A DNA stretch of 64,000 bases from Nocardioides sp. zg-1308 (GTDB lineage: Bacteria > Actinomycetota > Actinomycetes > Propionibacteriales > Nocardioidaceae), in contig NZ_JABJQY010000005.1 of NCBI RefSeq assembly GCF_013155375.1, positions 372,001-436,000 on the forward strand, read 5' to 3'. A model generated the notes under the pieces. The model did no database searches and was not told the origin of the DNA. It saw only the letters and a program-made list of their open reading frames with translations. Within the stretch, counting starts at the first letter, position 1. Each line of letters begins with the position of its first letter. Both the position numbers and the translations under genes were made by a program. Positions 61,575-64,000 of the stretch are shown here, piece by piece.

Positions 61575-62816
61575 TCAGGGTCGGGGCGAAGCGGGGTTCG
61601 CGGCCCGGGCGCGGTACTTCGCGACGGTGCGCCGGGAGATCGCCGCCCCGTCGCGGGACAGCAGGTCGGCCACCTGCTGGTCGGTGGCTCCGGGGTGCTC
61701 GGCCCGTGCCGCGGCGACCCGCACCGCCGTGGAGGGGCTGGCGCCGAAGAAGTCCGCGAGCGGGACGACGCGCCCGTCCGGACACCGGGCCAGCTTGCCG
61801 CCGACGACGCGACCGACGGTCGAGGGATGGACCGAGAGAGCGGCTGCCACGTCCCGCCGCAGCAGGGGCCGGTGCTCCTCCGGTCCGGCCACGATGAACC
61901 CCTGCTGGCGCAGCGCCACCTCGTCGGCGACGCGTTGGAGCATCCGGCCCCGGGCGGCGACCTGGGCGACCAGCCTGGCCGCCGCCTCGCGGTGGGGCGC
62001 GAGCCAGGCGCGGGCCTCGTCGGTGTCGGCTAGGACGTCGGTCACCACCTCGATCCCCGCCGAGTCGGGACCCGCGACGTGGGCGACCACCGGACCGGGG
62101 CGGTCCGGCTGCGTGAAGACCACGTCCGTGGGCGCGCTGCGGGCCGCACCGCCCGGGAGCGACACGAACGGGCGGGTGCGCCCACGGAGCACGGCGACCG
62201 CCGCGGCCACCGCCTGTTCAGTGGCTCCCGCCGCCTCGGCGACGTCCGCGAAGCGCTCCTCGGCGACGTCCGGCAGCCACCGCTCGGCGATCTCGCCGAC
62301 CAGGGGATCCACGGATCCCGACTCGACCAGCGCGGCCGCCTGGACGCGGACGCAGTCGATCGGCGACGTGGCGGCGATGCCCGGCGGACCCGCCCGGCGC
62401 AGGCCGGCGACGACGGCCGCGAGCGTCTCCGCGGGCACCGGCGGCGGGTCGGGCAGGAGCCCGTGGTCGTCGAGCGAGGCCACCACCTCCTCGAGCACCG
62501 GACGCCACGTGTCCGGCAGCTCGGTGACCGCGTCGCGCAGCAGGTCCGCGCGCCAGTCCGACGTCGCCTCCGGCTCGGCGCTCCAGCGAGCCGTCGAGCA
62601 GACCGTGCAGCGCTCGCCGGTGGTCGCCAGTCCGCAGGTCGGGCACGGCCGCCAGGAGCGGCGTTCGAGGAGCGGGTTCTCCGCCACCGCCCGGTCCACG
62701 GCGGCGTCGAGCTCGACGGCGCCGGCCGGCAGCAGGGCGAGGTAGGACAGCACGCGCAGCCCCGGCCGCGCGGCCAGCCGAGGTGTCATGCCGAGCGACG
62801 GTCCGGACCGCTCCAC
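61575..62816 (-). CDS. rpoN: RNA polymerase sigma-54 factor RpoN
   Basis: A 413-residue sigma-54. Region I is a leucine-patterned stretch ending ELDAAVDRAVAENPLLER. The core-binding region includes LDDHGLLPDPPP and LRRAGPPGIAATSPIDCVRVQA. The DNA-binding domain has LVAQVAARGRMLQRVADEV, HRPLLRRDVAAALSVHPSTVGRVVGGK and the RpoN box ISRRTVAKYRARA at about 393-405. A Cys4 knuckle (C58, C61, C70, C73) occupies the acidic region II. GTG 62816 has TACGGT six bases upstream. The promoter of the operon begins 62 bases past its stop. Confidence 0.96.
   Translation of the reverse strand: MERSGPSLGMTPRLAARPGLRVLSYLALLPAGAVELDAAVDRAVAENPLLERRSWRPCPTCGLATTGERCTVCSTARWSAEPEATSDWRADLLRDAVTELPDTWRPVLEEVVASLDDHGLLPDPPPVPAETLAAVVAGLRRAGPPGIAATSPIDCVRVQAAALVESGSVDPLVGEIAERWLPDVAEERFADVAEAAGATEQAVAAAVAVLRGRTRPFVSLPGGAARSAPTDVVFTQPDRPGPVVAHVAGPDSAGIEVVTDVLADTDEARAWLAPHREAAARLVAQVAARGRMLQRVADEVALRQQGFIVAGPEEHRPLLRRDVAAALSVHPSTVGRVVGGKLARCPDGRVVPLADFFGASPSTAVRVAAARAEHPGATDQQVADLLSRDGAAISRRTVAKYRARAANPASPRP
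61586..61601. promoter_or_regulatory. Distal enhancer-binding site candidate (GCGAA-N6-TTCGC)
   Basis: Second copy of the GCGAA-N6-TTCGC pattern, 43 bases from the first (about four helical turns), centred near -108 and inside the 3' end of rpoN. Confidence 0.5.
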
Positions 62817-62822
62817 CTGCCG

Positions 62823-62828
62823 ACCGTA
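62823..62828 (-). promoter_or_regulatory. -10 hexamer TACGGT, leaderless rpoN mRNA
   Basis: Minus-strand TACGGT, 6 bases from GTG 62816, so rpoN appears to be read by a vegetative sigma-70-type factor. Confidence 0.5.
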
Positions 62829-62870
62829 CCGCCGGGCGCGGCGGGCGTCCGCGCGTCGTCCGCGCGTCGC

Positions 62871-63581
62871 TCAGGACGCCGCGTGCTCCCGCGCGGCGGC
62901 CACCAGCCCGGCCATCAGGCCGATCTCGAGCCGCGTCTCCGGGTGCCACTGCACGGCGAGGCAGTAGCGGTCGCCGGTGGCCTCCATCGCCTCGAGCGTG
63001 CCGTCCTCGGCGCGCGCGACGGCCGTGAAGCCCGGGTGGGTGGCCACGGACTGGTGGTGGTGGCAGCTGACCTCGGCCGTCGCCCCGACCAGGCCGGCGA
63101 GCCGCGACCCCTCCGCCGTGCGCACCTCGATCGATCCGTAGGCGTCGCCGCCGGGGGAGTGCTGCGCGTGCCCGACGAGGTCGGGCGTGTGCTGGTCGAG
63201 CGTGCCGCCGGCGTGCACGGCCATCAGCTGCATGCCCCGGCAGATGCCGAGGACCGGGAGGCCCACCTCGGCGGCCGCCGTCAGCAGGGAGAGCTCCCAC
63301 TCGTCCCGGTCCGGCTGCCACGCCGCCGTCTCCGGGTGGGGCTCAGCCCCGTATGCCGCGGGGTCGACGTCGGCTCCGCCGGACACGACGAGGGCGTCGA
63401 TGCGGGCCACCACCCGCGCCGCGGCGCCCGGCGCGGCGACGGGCGGCAGGAGCAGCGGCACGCCGCCCGCCGCCTCGACCGAGGCGGCGTACTCCGTGGG
63501 CAGGAGGTCGGCGCGCGCGTCCCAGACGCCCCAGGCCGCCCGCTGGCGGTAGGTCGTCAGGCCGATGAGCGGTGCGTCCAC
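62871..63581 (-). CDS. Class I glutamine amidotransferase, PuuD-like gamma-glutamyl hydrolase
   Basis: A 236-residue peptidase C26 domain: LIGLTTYR at the start, DALVVSGGADVDP, the nucleophile elbow GICRGMQLMAVHAGG, and VQWHPE with the catalytic His/Glu. It would split gamma-glutamyl-GABA or related gamma-glutamyl amides in polyamine breakdown. GTG 63581 begins 10 bases after the SDR stop, so the two form an operon. Confidence 0.9.
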   Translation of the reverse strand: MDAPLIGLTTYRQRAAWGVWDARADLLPTEYAASVEAAGGVPLLLPPVAAPGAAARVVARIDALVVSGGADVDPAAYGAEPHPETAAWQPDRDEWELSLLTAAAEVGLPVLGICRGMQLMAVHAGGTLDQHTPDLVGHAQHSPGGDAYGSIEVRTAEGSRLAGLVGATAEVSCHHHQSVATHPGFTAVARAEDGTLEAMEATGDRYCLAVQWHPETRLEIGLMAGLVAAAREHAAS

Positions 63582-63591
63582 GAACCCGTCC

Positions 63592-64000
63592 TCACAGCGG
63601 CGTGACGTAGGCGCCGGAGATGCCGCCGTCGACGAGGAAGGTGTTGGCGGTCATGAAGCTCGACTCGTCGGAGGCGAGGAAGAGCACGGCGTTGGCCATC
63701 TCCTCGGGCTCGCCGAACCGGCCCATCGGCACGTGGACCAGCCGCCGGGCCGCGCGCTCGGCGTCGCTGGCGAACAGCTCCTTGAGCAGCGGGGTGTTCA
63801 CCGGTCCGGGGCACAGGGCGTTGACCCGCACGCCCTGGCGGGCGAACTGCACCCCGAGCTCGCGCGACATCGACAGCACGCCGCCCTTCGACGCGGAGTA
63901 GGAGATCTGCGAGGTCGCCGCGCCCATCACGGCCACGAACGAGGCCGTGTTGATGATCGAGCCGCGGCCCTGCTCGAGCATGTAGGGCAGCGCTGCCTTG
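63592..64000 (-). CDS. Short-chain dehydrogenase/reductase (5' end outside window)
   Basis: The visible 136 residues are the C-terminal half of an SDR: NTASFVAVMGAATSQISYSASKGGVLSMS contains the catalytic Ser and Tyr-x3-Lys, CPGPVNTPLL is the PG motif, and FLVDGGISGAYVTPL is the end. The cofactor motif lies beyond the window edge. Immediately upstream of the PuuD-like gene; a link to polyamine or aldehyde metabolism is inferred from that. Confidence 0.88.
   Translation of the reverse strand, partial: KAALPYMLEQGRGSIINTASFVAVMGAATSQISYSASKGGVLSMSRELGVQFARQGVRVNALCPGPVNTPLLKELFASDAERAARRLVHVPMGRFGEPEEMANAVLFLASDESSFMTANTFLVDGGISGAYVTPL

Overview
The window is very GC-rich, densely coded DNA with few non-coding gaps. 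It looks like an actinobacterium of the Nocardioidaceae/Propionibacteriales type. Supporting genes include an actinobacterial VLRF1-type release factor, a DUF3099 membrane protein, a fabG-inhA FAS-II pair, GuaB1, a SURF1 protein and a cyanophycin locus. Many genes carry a TANNNT -10 hexamer only 6-8 bases before the start codon, which implies widespread leaderless mRNAs. Genus is an inference. I saw no rRNA, tRNA, CRISPR array, insertion sequence or integrase.

Layout. 1-3.4 kb: end of an ABC-2 exporter operon with an XRE regulator, then acVLRF1 and a kinase-like phosphotransferase. 3.4-14.6 kb: housekeeping genes (zinc metallopeptidase, ABC-F ATPase, enoyl-CoA hydratase, ABCB exporter, SDR, SURF1, MoaA, MalQ, small proteins, dodecin). 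14.6-16.2 kb: fabG-inhA. 16.2-22.1 kb: cyanophycin block with cphB-cphA-cupin on the minus strand facing a CphA-like Mur ligase that lacks the ATP-grasp half. 22-37.6 kb: SixA, PrmC-like methyltransferase, SerB, ABC ATPase, NfeD/SPFH pair, TSUP transporter, hydrolase, SpoIIE-type phosphatase, CAP protein, PEBP, siroheme enzyme, two TrmH methyltransferases, DedA, peptide deformylase. 37.7-51.8 kb: an acyl-CoA dehydrogenase pair, a PLP decarboxylase, GuaB1, sulfotransferase, Rieske protein, epimerase, an orphan LysR effector domain, a family A DNA polymerase, a MmyB-like regulator divergent from an SDR, and VanZ.

51.9-62.8 kb is the striking part: a self-contained sigma-54 module, although sigma-54 is generally regarded as absent from Actinobacteria. 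It has an rpoN gene (61575-62816, minus) and a full-consensus -24/-12 promoter just downstream of it (61496-61512, minus). Two GCGAA-N6-TTCGC inverted repeats lie at about -65 and -108 from the predicted transcription start. The promoter faces an eight-gene, tightly packed minus-strand operon (53353-61457). A GAFTGA-containing AAA+ enhancer-binding protein gene (about 51995-53317, plus) converges on the operon end. The operon starts with two paralogous Gly-rich proteins that have acidic N-termini and a shared C-terminal tag. It continues with an HExxH putative protease, a large unrecognised protein, a PLP enzyme, an amidohydrolase, an M20 peptidase and a small unknown protein. I infer a dedicated sigma-54 / activator / promoter circuit driving an undescribed system whose likely products are the two Gly-rich proteins.

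62.9-64 kb: a class I glutamine amidotransferase (PuuD-like) and the 3' part of an SDR gene that runs off the window.
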